Shown: piece after piece, positions 25,488 to 34,107 of the stretch | Layout: every line of letters begins with the position of its first letter | Numbering within the stretch: the first letter of the stretch is position 1 | Assembly (NCBI RefSeq): GCF_902506575.1 | Contig: NZ_LR732544.1 | Coordinates: 5,657,002-5,716,610, forward strand | Length of the DNA: 59,609 nucleotides | Reading direction: 5' to 3' | From: Streptomyces mexicanus | Lineage (GTDB): Bacteria > Actinomycetota > Actinomycetes > Streptomycetales > Streptomycetaceae | Position numbers and translations under genes: made by a program | Notes under the pieces: generated by a model | Database searches by the model: none | What the model was told of the DNA's origin: nothing | What the model saw: only the letters and a program-made list of their open reading frames with translations

Positions 25488-26777
25488 TCAGGCGCCCGTG
25501 CCGCGCAGCGCGTCCGCCAGCACCGGGGCCACCTGCTCCACCTGCCACGGCCGCGCGCCGAACCCGGCGAGCGCGGCCCCGACGGACTCGGGGTCGATCA
25601 CCCGCGGCGGCCCCCAGCACAGCCGCCGCACGGCGTCCGGCGAGATCAGGTTCTCCTGCGGCATGGTCAGCCGCTCGGCCAGCGCGGAGACGGCGGCTCG
25701 CGCCGCCGTCCGCCCGGCCGCCGCGGCCGGGTCCTTGTCGGCCCACGCGCGCGGCGGCGGGGGTCCGGTCACCTGCTGCCCCTGCTGCGGCAGCTCCGAC
25801 TCGGGCAGCGCCTTGGCCCGGTCCACCGCGGCCTGCCACTGCTCCAGCTGGCGTCGCCCCGTGCGGTGCCCGAAGCCGTTCAGCGCGGCCAGCGCGTGCA
25901 CGTTGGAGGGCAGGGCGAGCGCGGCCTCCACGATCGCCGCGTCGGACAGCACCTTGCCCGGGGAGACGTCCCGCCGCCGGGCGATCCGGTCCCGGGTCTG
26001 CCACAGTTCGCGGACGACGGCCAGCTGCCGCCTGCGCCGGACCTTGTGCATCCCGGAGGTGCGCCGCCAGGGGTCCTTGCGGGGCTCGGGCGGCGGCGCG
26101 GAGGCAAGGGCGTCGAACTCCTGCGGGGCCCAGTCGAGCTTGCCCTGCCGGTCCAGCTCCTTCTCCAGCGCGTCGCGCAGGTCGACGAGCAGTTCGACGT
26201 CCAGCGCCGCGTAGCGCAGCCATGGCTCGGGCAGCGGCCGGGTGGACCAGTCGACGGCGGAGTGGCCCTTCTCCAGGACGAAGCCGAGCACGTTCTCGAC
26301 CATCGCGCCGAGGCCGACCCGCGGGAAGCCGGCGAGCCGGCCGGCCAGCTCGGTGTCGAACAGGCGGGTGGGCACCATGCCTATCTCGCGCAGGCAGGGC
26401 AGGTCCTGGGTGGCGGCGTGCAGCACCCACTCCACGCCCGACAGCGCCTCGCCGAGGCCGGACAGGTCCGGGCAGGCCACAGGGTCGATCAGGGCGGTCC
26501 CGGCGCCCTGGCGGCGCAGCTGCACCAGGTAGGCGCGCTGGCCGTAGCGGTAGCCGGAGGCGCGCTCGGCGTCGACGGCGACGGGGCCGGAGCCCGCGGC
26601 GAACGCGGCGACCACCCGGTCGAGCGCGTCGGCGTCGGCGATCACGGGCGGGATGCCCTCGCGTGGTTCGAGCAACGGGATCGGCGCCCCCGTGTCAGAA
26701 GTTCCGCCGTCGTCCGGAGGGGCGCCTCCGGTGGTTCGCAGTGAGCTGTCTGCTGCGGTTTCTTGGGCGTCGGTCAC
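25488..26777 (-). CDS. rnd: Ribonuclease D-like 3'-5' exonuclease with HRDC domain
   Basis: A 429-aa DEDDy exonuclease. Exo I is VAVDAERASGYRYGQRAYLVQL, followed by VLHAATQDLPCL, FDTELAGRLAGF and Exo III YAALDVELLVDL. An HRDC domain follows (about 215-310, DRIARRRDVSPGKVLSD). It trims 3' ends of structured RNAs such as tRNA precursors. The start is GTG 26777; the first 40 residues are disordered. It reads in the same direction as fadAB with a 217-base gap holding the palindrome, so it may have its own terminator. Confidence 0.88.
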   Translation of the reverse strand: MTDAQETAADSSLRTTGGAPPDDGGTSDTGAPIPLLEPREGIPPVIADADALDRVVAAFAAGSGPVAVDAERASGYRYGQRAYLVQLRRQGAGTALIDPVACPDLSGLGEALSGVEWVLHAATQDLPCLREIGMVPTRLFDTELAGRLAGFPRVGLGAMVENVLGFVLEKGHSAVDWSTRPLPEPWLRYAALDVELLVDLRDALEKELDRQGKLDWAPQEFDALASAPPPEPRKDPWRRTSGMHKVRRRRQLAVVRELWQTRDRIARRRDVSPGKVLSDAAIVEAALALPSNVHALAALNGFGHRTGRRQLEQWQAAVDRAKALPESELPQQGQQVTGPPPPRAWADKDPAAAAGRTAARAAVSALAERLTMPQENLISPDAVRRLCWGPPRVIDPESVGAALAGFGARPWQVEQVAPVLADALRGTGA

Positions 26778-26802
26778 ATGTCAAGAGTATCCGTGCATGG
26801 AC

Positions 26803-26838
26803 GGCGCCCGCCGACGGAACGTTCCGTCGGCGGGCGCC
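26803..26838. terminator. 36-bp perfect loop-less palindrome between rnd and the DUF4349 gene
   Basis: Two 18-base arms (26803-26820 and 26821-26838) are exactly complementary with no spacer. It lies 26 bases upstream of rnd and 78 bases downstream of the DUF4349 stop, both on the minus strand. A terminator for the DUF4349 gene is the simplest reading. A protein-binding site controlling rnd is the alternative. Confidence 0.6.
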
Positions 26839-26915
26839 GGGGGGTCGTAAACCGGTCAGGCCGGTGACACGTCCGGTTCACGACCGGCAGGGAGGGGACG
26901 GGACCGGCGCGGCGC

Positions 26916-27995
26916 TTAGGGACACGGTGCGGCCGGTGGGGTGAAGGGGGAGGAAGAGGGGTGTCGGCGGGTGCGGACGGGTGATGGTGGGGGCAGGCGG
27001 GGCCGCACGAGGCGCAGCCAGACCAGGAGGAGCACCGCCGCAGTGACGGCGAACGGCAGGAGGGCGCCGAGCGCGAGGACGAGCCAGCGGACCAAGGTGG
27101 CGAACACGTCCATGCCGCCGCCCAGCGCGTCCGTGAAGCCGGGCTCGTCGTGCGCGCCGGCCTTGTCGTCCGCCGGTTTCTCGGACAGCGACAGGGTGAT
27201 GGTGGCCAGACGCGTCCGGTCCTTCAGCGACGCCTGCTGGGCGAGCAGCGACTCCAGGTCCGCCTCGCGGCGGCTCAGCTCGCCCTCCAGCCGGACCACC
27301 TCGCTCAGGTCGTCCGCCTTGTCCATCAGGGCGCGCACCCGGGCGACGCTGGCGCGCTGGGAGCGGATGCGGCTGTCGACGTCGACGACCTGGTCGGTGA
27401 CGTCCTGCGCCCGCGCCGTGCGCTCGACCAGCGTGCCGGTGCCCTGCAGAGCGGTGAGGACCTGGTCGTACCGGCCGGCGGGCACGCGCCGTACGACGCG
27501 GGTCTGCTCGTGGCCCTCCCCGTCGCGGGTGGTGGTCTCGTCGCCGACGTAGCCGCCCGCGTCCTCGGCGGCGGCACGGGCCGCGTCGAGGGCCTTGGGC
27601 ACGTCCGGGACCTCCACGGTCAGCGCGGCGGTCCGGATGACCTGGCTGGTCGCTTTCGGCGGTGCGGTGGCCTTCGCGCCAAAGGCCGCGCCGCCTGTGG
27701 GGGAGGCCGCGCCGCCGCCCGTGCCCGGCGCGTCCCGCCGGGCCTGCCCGCCCGCGCTGCCGCGGGCCGCGGCCCTGCTGTCGGAGGAACCTCCGCTGTC
27801 GCCTCCCGCGCTGCACCCGGCGACCGCCAGGGCGGCCGCGAGCAGCAGCCCGGCCAGAGCGGACGCGGGCCTCGCGGTCCTCGCGGGCCGGAGGGAACGC
27901 CCCTCGGAGCGCTTGTCCGGTTGCCCGGTGGATCGCCTGTCGGAAGGTCCGTCCGGTTGCCTGGTGGATCGCCTGTCGGAGCGCCGTACGCACAT
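26916..27995 (-). CDS. DUF4349 domain lipoprotein with coiled coil and C-terminal membrane helix
   Basis: A 359-aa envelope protein. After a long basic Arg/Ser-rich N-terminus (about 45 residues) comes a hydrophobic signal segment ending in a lipobox (ALAVAGCS), then a Gly/Ala-rich tether. The DUF4349 domain follows (VIRTAALTVEVPDVPKALDAA, then QDVTDQVVDVDSRIRSQRASVARVRALM and a heptad-rich coiled coil LEGELSRREADLESLLAQQ). A transmembrane helix near residue 320 (LALGALLPFAVTAAVLLLVWLRL) and a proline-rich tail close the protein. The family is widespread with no known reaction. The start at ATG 27995 is uncertain because of the repetitive basic N-terminus. Confidence 0.75.
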   Translation of the reverse strand: MCVRRSDRRSTRQPDGPSDRRSTGQPDKRSEGRSLRPARTARPASALAGLLLAAALAVAGCSAGGDSGGSSDSRAAARGSAGGQARRDAPGTGGGAASPTGGAAFGAKATAPPKATSQVIRTAALTVEVPDVPKALDAARAAAEDAGGYVGDETTTRDGEGHEQTRVVRRVPAGRYDQVLTALQGTGTLVERTARAQDVTDQVVDVDSRIRSQRASVARVRALMDKADDLSEVVRLEGELSRREADLESLLAQQASLKDRTRLATITLSLSEKPADDKAGAHDEPGFTDALGGGMDVFATLVRWLVLALGALLPFAVTAAVLLLVWLRLVRPRLPPPSPVRTRRHPSSSPFTPPAAPCP

Positions 27996-28203
27996 GTGCC
28001 GTTCCCCCCGAGAGCCGTCGTGACGGTGACATCTGTTCGACGTCCGGGGCGCGCAGGACGTTGGGCCGGAAGGGGTCCCGATGCGGTCACGGTCAGGACT
28101 CGCCCCGGACACCGCCTCGGGCGCCGTGGCCGCGGCGGCGAGCGGTGCTGCGCCGCCCACGGTCCCGGCGGCGGTGTCAGAGGGGTCTGAGAGAGTGGGG
28201 GAC

Positions 28204-29673
28204 ATGAGCGGAACGGGTACGGACACGGGCGCGGTCCCGGGGCAGGTCGTCGGCATCGGAGCAGGCATCGCGGGGCTGGCGGCCGCGCACCGGCTGCTGC
28301 GGCGCGGGGCGCGGGTGACGGCGCTGGAGGCGGGGGACCGGGTCGGCGGCAAGCTGCTGCCCGGTGAGATCGCGGGCGTGCGGGTGGATCTCGGCGCCGA
28401 GTCCCTGCTGGCCCGCCGGCCCGAGGCCGTCGCCCTGGCACGCGAGACCGGCCTCGCGGACCTGCTGCAGCCGCCCGCCACGGCCACCGCCTCGATCTGG
28501 ACCCGCGGCGCGCTGCGCCCCATGCCCAAGGGCCATGTGATGGGCGTGCCCGGCACCGCCGCCACGCTGGCCGGGGTGCTCTCCGACGAGGGCCTGGCCC
28601 GCATCGAGCGCGACGCCGACCTGCCCCGCACCGAGGTCGGCGACGACGTGGCGGTGGGGGCGTACGTGGCCGAGCGGCTGGGCCGCGAGGTCGTCGACCG
28701 CCTGGTCGAGCCGCTGCTCGGCGGCGTCTACGCCGGTGACGCCTACCGCATCTCGATGCGCTCGGCCGTCCCCCAGCTCTTCGAGGCCGCCCGGCACCAC
28801 GACTCGCTCACCGAGGCGGTCCGCGCGATCCAGGCCCGTACGGCCGCGTCGCAGCAGACCGGCCCGGTCTTCATGGGCATCGAGGGCGGCGTGGGCCGGC
28901 TGCCGCTCGCGGTCGCCGACGCGGTGCGGGCGCGCGGCGGCGAGATCCTGACCGGGACACCGGTGACGGAGCTGCGCCGGGAAGCGGGGGCGGGCTGGCG
29001 GATCGTGGCCGGTCAACGGGTGCTGCGCGCGGACGCGGTGGTCGTCGCCACCCCCGCGCCCGCCGCCGCCGACCTGCTGGCCGCCGAGTCGCCCGGGGCG
29101 GCGGCCGAGCTGCGGGCGGTCGAGTACGCCTCCATGGCGCTGATCACCCTCGCCTACCGCCGCGCCGACGCCGCCGCGCTCCCCGAGGGCAGCGGCTTCC
29201 TGGTGCCGCCCGTCGACGGGCGGACCATCAAGGCGTCCACCTTCGCCTCCCGCAAGTGGGGCTGGATCGCCGAGGAGGACCCTGACGTCGTCGTGGTGCG
29301 CACCTCGGTCGGGCGGTACGGCGAGACGGAGATCCTGGACCGGGAGGACGCCGAGCTGGTGGACCTGTCCCGGCAGGACCTGCGCGAGGCCACCGGCCTG
29401 GCCGCCGCGCCGCTGCACAGTCGCGTCACCCGCTGGACGAACGGCCTGCCGCAGTACCCCGTCGGCCACCACGCGCGCGTGGCCCGAATCCGCGAGCACG
29501 TCGCCGAGCTGCCCGGCCTGGCCGTGTGCGGCGCGGCCTACGACGGCGTGGGCGTCCCGGCCTGCATCGCGAGCGCCTACGCGGCCGTCGACCAGCTCGG
29601 CGGCGACCTGCGCGCTGTGCAGCGGCTCACCGCCCACCCGGTGCCGAGCCTGCACGGCGGAGCGGGAGAATAG
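28204..29673 (+). CDS. hemY: Coproporphyrinogen III oxidase / protoporphyrinogen oxidase-type FAD enzyme
   Basis: A 489-aa FAD-dependent amine-oxidase-fold protein. The dinucleotide motif GIGAGIAGLAAA near the N-terminus is followed by EAGDRVGGKL, RVDLGAESLLARRPE, and the C-terminal FAD block GVGVPACIASAYAAVDQL. In actinobacteria HemY (CgoX) oxidises coproporphyrinogen III to coproporphyrin III, using oxygen, in the coproporphyrin-dependent haem route. The hemQ gene four bases downstream supports that. The start is ATG 28204; upstream in-frame sequence is low complexity. It is divergent from the DUF4349 gene. Confidence 0.92.
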   Translation: MSGTGTDTGAVPGQVVGIGAGIAGLAAAHRLLRRGARVTALEAGDRVGGKLLPGEIAGVRVDLGAESLLARRPEAVALARETGLADLLQPPATATASIWTRGALRPMPKGHVMGVPGTAATLAGVLSDEGLARIERDADLPRTEVGDDVAVGAYVAERLGREVVDRLVEPLLGGVYAGDAYRISMRSAVPQLFEAARHHDSLTEAVRAIQARTAASQQTGPVFMGIEGGVGRLPLAVADAVRARGGEILTGTPVTELRREAGAGWRIVAGQRVLRADAVVVATPAPAAADLLAAESPGAAAELRAVEYASMALITLAYRRADAAALPEGSGFLVPPVDGRTIKASTFASRKWGWIAEEDPDVVVVRTSVGRYGETEILDREDAELVDLSRQDLREATGLAAAPLHSRVTRWTNGLPQYPVGHHARVARIREHVAELPGLAVCGAAYDGVGVPACIASAYAAVDQLGGDLRAVQRLTAHPVPSLHGGAGE

Positions 29674-29677
29674 ACCC

Positions 29678-30409
29678 ATGAGTGACGACGCCCCCACCAC
29701 CGAGTCCGGCAGGATCCCGAACAAGGGCAAGCTGGCCAAGGACCTCAACGAGGTCATCCGCTACACGCTGTGGTCCGTCTTCAAGCTGAAGGACGTGCTG
29801 CCCGAGGACCGCGCCGGCTACGCCGACGAGGTCCAGGAGCTGTTCGACCAGCTCGCCGCCAAGGACGTGACGATCCGCGGCACGTACGACATCTCAGGCA
29901 TGCGTGCCGACGCCGACCTCATGATCTGGTGGCACGCCGAGACCAGCGACCAGCTGCAGGAGGCGTACAACCTCTTCCGCCGCACCAGGCTGGGCCGCGC
30001 GCTGGAACCGGTGTGGTCGAACATGGCGCTGCACCGCCCCGCCGAGTTCAACCGCTCGCACATCCCGGCGTTCCTCGCCGACGAGACGCCGCGCGACTAC
30101 GTCAGCGTCTACCCCTTCGTGCGCTCCTACGACTGGTACCTGCTGCCCGACGAGGACCGCCGCCGCATGCTCGCCGACCACGGCAAGATGGCCCGCGGCT
30201 ACCCGGACGTGCGCGCCAACACCGTCGCCTCCTTCTCCCTGGGCGACTACGAGTGGATCCTCGCCTTCGAGGCGGACGAGCTGCACCGCATCGTCGACCT
30301 CATGCGTCACCTGCGGGGCTCGGAGGCCCGCCGCCACGTGCGCGAGGAGGTGCCGTTCTTCACCGGGCGGCGCAAGGACATCGCCGACCTGGTCGCCGGG
30401 CTCGCCTGA
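29678..30409 (+). CDS. hemQ: Coproheme decarboxylase (hydrogen peroxide-dependent haem synthase)
   Basis: A 243-aa chlorite-dismutase-fold enzyme (ChdC) that converts iron-coproporphyrin III to haem b, the last step of the pathway. The catalytic tyrosine is Tyr145 in YVSVYPFVRSYDWY and the axial haem ligand is His168 in LADHGKM, both where the family has them. The length is typical. ATG 29678 follows the hemY stop by four bases, so the two are one operon. Confidence 0.94.
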   Translation: MSDDAPTTESGRIPNKGKLAKDLNEVIRYTLWSVFKLKDVLPEDRAGYADEVQELFDQLAAKDVTIRGTYDISGMRADADLMIWWHAETSDQLQEAYNLFRRTRLGRALEPVWSNMALHRPAEFNRSHIPAFLADETPRDYVSVYPFVRSYDWYLLPDEDRRRMLADHGKMARGYPDVRANTVASFSLGDYEWILAFEADELHRIVDLMRHLRGSEARRHVREEVPFFTGRRKDIADLVAGLA

Positions 30410-30508
30410 GACCGGTCCTGTCCGGCGCCGGGCGCGGTGCGCAGGCCGCCGCCCGCGCCCGTCTCGCCAGGCCGGCCCTCCGGGACGTTTCCGGAGCCGG
30501 GCGGCCGG

Positions 30509-31294
30509 TCACTCCCGCCAGGGCTGGTCGCGGTGGGTGAAGGCCGCCCGCAGCTCCGGTTCGCCGATCGCGCGGATGCCGCGCACGGCGACACGGGCCA
30601 GGGAGGTGCGTTCGTCACCGGGGTCGTCCATCCGCCGGGCCAGCGCGGCCAGCAGCCGCTGGCCCGCCGGGGACGCCCAGCGCGCGTACGGAGGCACTTC
30701 GAACCGGGCTATGGCCAGGCAGCTCAGGGCGAGTGCCAGCGGCAGCGCGAACCACAGGGCGATCACGGGGCGCGGCGTCCCCGTCGGTCCGGGCAGCAGC
30801 AGCGCGCTCACACCGAGCGCGGCGACGGCCAGCGCGGCGACGCGTACCCGGCGCATCCCGGCCGCGACTGTCGATCCCGTGCCCTCGGGCACGGCCAGGC
30901 CCGCGCCGACCAGGCGGTCGGCGAGGCCGCGCACCGCGTCGGCGGCGGCCGTGGCCGCCCGCACCGGGGCGATCCGGGACTGTCCCTGTGGGCCGATGGC
31001 CCCTATCACCGACCGCTCCATCTCGTCCCGGCCCCGGGGGTCGACGACCGTGGCCCAGCCGGTGTGCGCGAGCAGCAGCCGGCGCTGGCGCGCCATGGAG
31101 ACCAGGGTCAGGTCCACGACCCGGGTCGGGCCTCCCGACAGGAACGCCGCCTCGTACAACGTCAGTTCGTGTCGCCGGCCGGCGGTCGCGTCGGGGGTGT
31201 CGGCGGCCGCCGCGCGGACGGCGGCGAGGCACAGCCCCGCGCACGCCAGACCGGCGACGGCCCAGGCCGGCAGCAGGAGGAGGACCCAGAACAT
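30509..31294 (-). CDS. TIGR04222-type membrane protein
   Basis: A 261-aa protein with an N-terminal transmembrane helix (residues 2-25), a soluble part containing the TIGR04222 hallmark (ELTLYEAAFLSGGPTRVVDLTLVSMARQRRLLL), and two further helices around 150-195. The family is of unknown function and is often found near DUF692 proteins. Here the DUF692 gene lies two genes upstream on the same strand. Some family members end in Cys/Gly-rich tails; this one ends HRDQPWRE and has none. No good ribosome site is seen before ATG 31294. Confidence 0.75.
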   Translation of the reverse strand: MFWVLLLLPAWAVAGLACAGLCLAAVRAAAADTPDATAGRRHELTLYEAAFLSGGPTRVVDLTLVSMARQRRLLLAHTGWATVVDPRGRDEMERSVIGAIGPQGQSRIAPVRAATAAADAVRGLADRLVGAGLAVPEGTGSTVAAGMRRVRVAALAVAALGVSALLLPGPTGTPRPVIALWFALPLALALSCLAIARFEVPPYARWASPAGQRLLAALARRMDDPGDERTSLARVAVRGIRAIGEPELRAAFTHRDQPWRE

Positions 31295-31337
31295 GACGTG
31301 TTTCTATGCCCGCGTGCGGGGAAACTCCATGCCCTGT

Positions 31338-32279
31338 TCACATGCCGGACCGAGTGTCGCCGGTAGGTGACGTTCCGTTTTCCGCGGTCCCCGGGGGCGG
31401 CCCGGAGGCGGCGGGCGGCAGGGGGTAGGTCGGCGATCCCGACGGGTCGCTCGGCGATCCTGATCGGGCGGCCGGCGATGCCGACGTGCCGCTCGATGGT
31501 CCTGACGGGACGGTGGGTGCTTCCGGCGGGGCGGTCGGTGCTCCGGACGGGCCGAGGGGGACCACCTCGCCGGGGCCGACGCCCGGGACCGCCGTCGCGG
31601 ACGGGTCGCCGGGCGAGGACCCGGGCGCCGTCGGGCCGCCGCTCGCGGCCAGGTCGCGGGCCAGGGCGGCGAAGTCGACGAGCCCGGTGGCCTCCAGGGC
31701 CTCGATGTGGCCCAGTACCGTGGGCTCCGCGTCGTCGGCCAGGCCGCGCACCAGCGCGTTCTGGGTGCTCGCGCGCACCTCGGCGATCAGCGGCAGCAGC
31801 CGCCCGCACGCCGTCCGCAGGGTGGTGGCGAACCTGCGGTCGTAGTCCGCGCCGTGCGCCGCGTCCAGGCCGGCGAGCCACTGCTTCTGCCGGGCGCCGG
31901 GCTCGTTGGGCAGCGGCAGCCCCAGCGTGCCGGCCACGGCACGCACCCGCTGGTCGAGGGCCGTGTGCCCCTGCACCAAGCGCTGCCCCGCGGTCCGTAC
32001 CGCGTCGGTCGTGCCCTTGCGCTCGGCCTGCTGCCCGGCGGGCAGCTCCCACAGCCCGGCGAGCCGGAGCTGCGTGACGAAGCCGCGGTCCAGCTCCGAC
32101 AGCGGCCCGTACGGCGCGGCCACGGTGTGGGCGGTCAGCAGGTTCACCTTCGGGGCGGGGCGGTGGGCGTACGACCAGAGCGGGACGAGCAGGGCGGCGA
32201 CGGCGCCGGCCAGGACCGCGATGATGACGCCGGGCCCGCTCAGCAGGCCCCGGCCGGTGACGGGGGGGCGCGGGCGCAT
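31338..32279 (-). CDS. DUF4142 domain protein, membrane anchored, with Pro/Ser-rich tail
   Basis: A 313-aa protein. A short basic N-terminus and one transmembrane helix (about 14-35) lead to an all-alpha ferritin-like DUF4142 domain (about 55-205, beginning LSELDRGFVTQLRLAGLWELPAGQQA). The final 100 residues are almost entirely Pro, Ser, Gly, Thr and Ala, an extended wall-spanning or disordered tail. ATG 32279 has GGAGG six bases upstream; a GTG at 32300 would add seven residues. The gene lies between the TIGR04222 and DUF692 genes on the same strand. Confidence 0.75.
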   Translation of the reverse strand: MRPRPPVTGRGLLSGPGVIIAVLAGAVAALLVPLWSYAHRPAPKVNLLTAHTVAAPYGPLSELDRGFVTQLRLAGLWELPAGQQAERKGTTDAVRTAGQRLVQGHTALDQRVRAVAGTLGLPLPNEPGARQKQWLAGLDAAHGADYDRRFATTLRTACGRLLPLIAEVRASTQNALVRGLADDAEPTVLGHIEALEATGLVDFAALARDLAASGGPTAPGSSPGDPSATAVPGVGPGEVVPLGPSGAPTAPPEAPTVPSGPSSGTSASPAARSGSPSDPSGSPTYPLPPAASGPPPGTAENGTSPTGDTRSGM

Positions 32280-32389
32280 GGGTGCCTCCTGTCGCGGCAC
32301 CGCACGTCAGTGCGCTTCGGGGATGCGAGGGGCTGGCATACTACAGCGCCCCCGGCGGCGGACGCCGAGGGGCAGGTCACACTCCCCGG

Positions 32390-33850
32390 TCAGCGTCCCA
32401 GCAGGACGCGCCGGGCCGCGCGTGCCGCCCGCACCGCCGGCCGGTGGTGCCTCGGCGCGGGCCCCGACCGCTCGCGCCACCACGCGCGCAGCTCCCGCCG
32501 GGCCGCGGCGTCCTGCGGCCGTCCGGCGAGCAGCAGGGACTCCACGAACTCCATGGCGTCGCGGCGGTAGCCGCCGCGCATCGGGTGCCGCTGCGCGTAC
32601 GCGAGGAACGCCGCCCGATAGCCGGAGCCCAGGACGACCGGCAGTTCCGGCGCCACCTTGGCGACCACGTCCGCCCGCTTGGCGGCCGGCGCCCGCGCCT
32701 GCCCGCCCGGCCGCCCCCGGTCGACCCCTTGCGGGGCGGGCGTCCCCGCGACCAGGGCCGACAGCAGCGCGGTCTGGCCGAGCGCGAGCCGCTGCCGTGC
32801 GCCCCGGGTGTCCCGGGCGGCCTCTCCTTCCCGAGGACCCACGCGGCCCCCGCCGTCCCGAGGACCCACGCCGTCCGCGCCGGTGTCCTCGGCACCGCGC
32901 ATGCCATCGCCCTCCGCGCCGCCCCCGCTGACCGAACGGCGGACGCCGCCCCCGCTGTCCGAACGATTCACGCCACCCGCGTTGACCGAACGGCGCACGC
33001 CGCCCCCGAGCTTCTCGTCGCCCGCACCGCCCCTGAGCACTGCCTCCCGGATCGCCTCCAGCTCGTGCTCCAGTTCGGCCGGGTCGGGGAAGTTCTCGTC
33101 CCGTTCCAGCAGCACGCCGGGCGGGCGGACGCGGGAGGCGAGGTCGGTGAGGATGTCGAGGACCGGTCGCGGCACCGGGTGGGCGTGGCTGTCGTGCCAG
33201 ACCCCGTCCCGTTCGAAACCGCCCGCCACATGGACGTAGGCGATCGCTTCGAGGGGCAGTTCGGCCAGTGCCTTGGCCGGGTCCTCGCCCTGGTTGACGT
33301 GGTTGGTGTGGAGGTTGGCGACGTCGATCAGCAGCCGTACGCCGGTCCGGTCGGCCAGTTCGTACAGGAACTGGCCCTCCGTCAACTCCTCGTCCGGCCA
33401 GGACAGCAGCGCGGCGATGTTCTCGACGGCGAGCGGCACCGGCAGCGCCTCCTGGGCGATGCGGACGTTCTCGCACAGCACGTCGAGGCCGTCGCGGGTG
33501 CGGGGCACGGGCAGCAGGTGGCCCGCCTCCAGCCGGTCGGAGGCGGTCAGCGGTCCGCCCGCCCGTACGAACGCGATGTGCTCGGTCACCAGCGGCGCGC
33601 CGAGCGCCTCCGCCCGTTCGGCGAGCGCGCGCAGCCGCCCCTCGTCCGGCCGTTCGGCGCCGCCCAGCCCGAGCGAGACGCCGTGCGGTACGACGGTCAC
33701 CCCGCGCTCGCGCAGCCGCCGCAGCGACTCGGGCAGATGGGCGGGGCACACGTTCTCGGCCACGACCTCCACCCAGTCCACACCGGGCATGCGCTCCACG
33801 GCGTCCGCGATCTCCGGCCGCCAGCCGATCCCCGTCCCCAGCCGCTGCAT
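32390..33850 (-). CDS. DUF692 (MNIO-type multinuclear iron oxidase) protein with C-terminal extension
   Basis: A 486-aa protein. Residues 1-275 are a TIM barrel of the DUF692 family, which includes MbnB. These multinuclear iron oxidases modify Cys or other residues of RiPP precursor peptides. Candidate metal ligands are all present: His56, His91, Glu143, Asp176, His181, His207, Asp220, His222 and Glu249. A glycine-rich linker with a nine-residue repeat (about 280-312) and a charged stretch join it to a helical C-terminal domain (about 355-470). ATG 33850 is chosen because the protein then starts with the family's MQRLGTGIGW. No precursor peptide gene is evident nearby. Neighbouring TIGR04222 and DUF4142 genes on the same strand may be partners. 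Confidence 0.82.
   Translation of the reverse strand: MQRLGTGIGWRPEIADAVERMPGVDWVEVVAENVCPAHLPESLRRLRERGVTVVPHGVSLGLGGAERPDEGRLRALAERAEALGAPLVTEHIAFVRAGGPLTASDRLEAGHLLPVPRTRDGLDVLCENVRIAQEALPVPLAVENIAALLSWPDEELTEGQFLYELADRTGVRLLIDVANLHTNHVNQGEDPAKALAELPLEAIAYVHVAGGFERDGVWHDSHAHPVPRPVLDILTDLASRVRPPGVLLERDENFPDPAELEHELEAIREAVLRGGAGDEKLGGGVRRSVNAGGVNRSDSGGGVRRSVSGGGAEGDGMRGAEDTGADGVGPRDGGGRVGPREGEAARDTRGARQRLALGQTALLSALVAGTPAPQGVDRGRPGGQARAPAAKRADVVAKVAPELPVVLGSGYRAAFLAYAQRHPMRGGYRRDAMEFVESLLLAGRPQDAAARRELRAWWRERSGPAPRHHRPAVRAARAARRVLLGR
32918..33011 (-). repeat. 27-bp in-frame tandem repeat in the DUF692 gene linker
   Basis: Three full 27-bp units (32918-32944, 32945-32971, 32972-32998) and a partial fourth encode nine-residue repeats of the form GGGVRRSVx. 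They lie in the linker between the barrel and the C-terminal domain. Unit number probably varies between strains. Confidence 0.8.
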
Positions 33851-34107
33851 CGTCCCCTCGCCTCCCTCACCGCGGACGCCGAGCGCGGGCCCGCACGAGC
33901 CCGCAACAGGCCCGCGGGTATGAGGGACATCGCCCGGGCGACCGGCGCCGAACCCTGCCGCCGGTACCTTCAGAGCAACATTTGAGGTTCGGGGCGCCAC
34001 GCTGTCCTGGACGGCCGGAAGGGAGCCTCCCCGGCGGCGTGTGCCGCCGGGGAGACCCCCTTCCTCAGGTGTGTGCCGCACCGTCGTGGACGGCACGGCC
34101 GGGCGGC

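Noticed and set aside
32300..33850. Small RiPP precursor gene next to the DUF692 protein
   Set aside because: I looked for short frames with a ribosome site and Cys-rich cores in the gaps around 30410-34107 and found none that were convincing.
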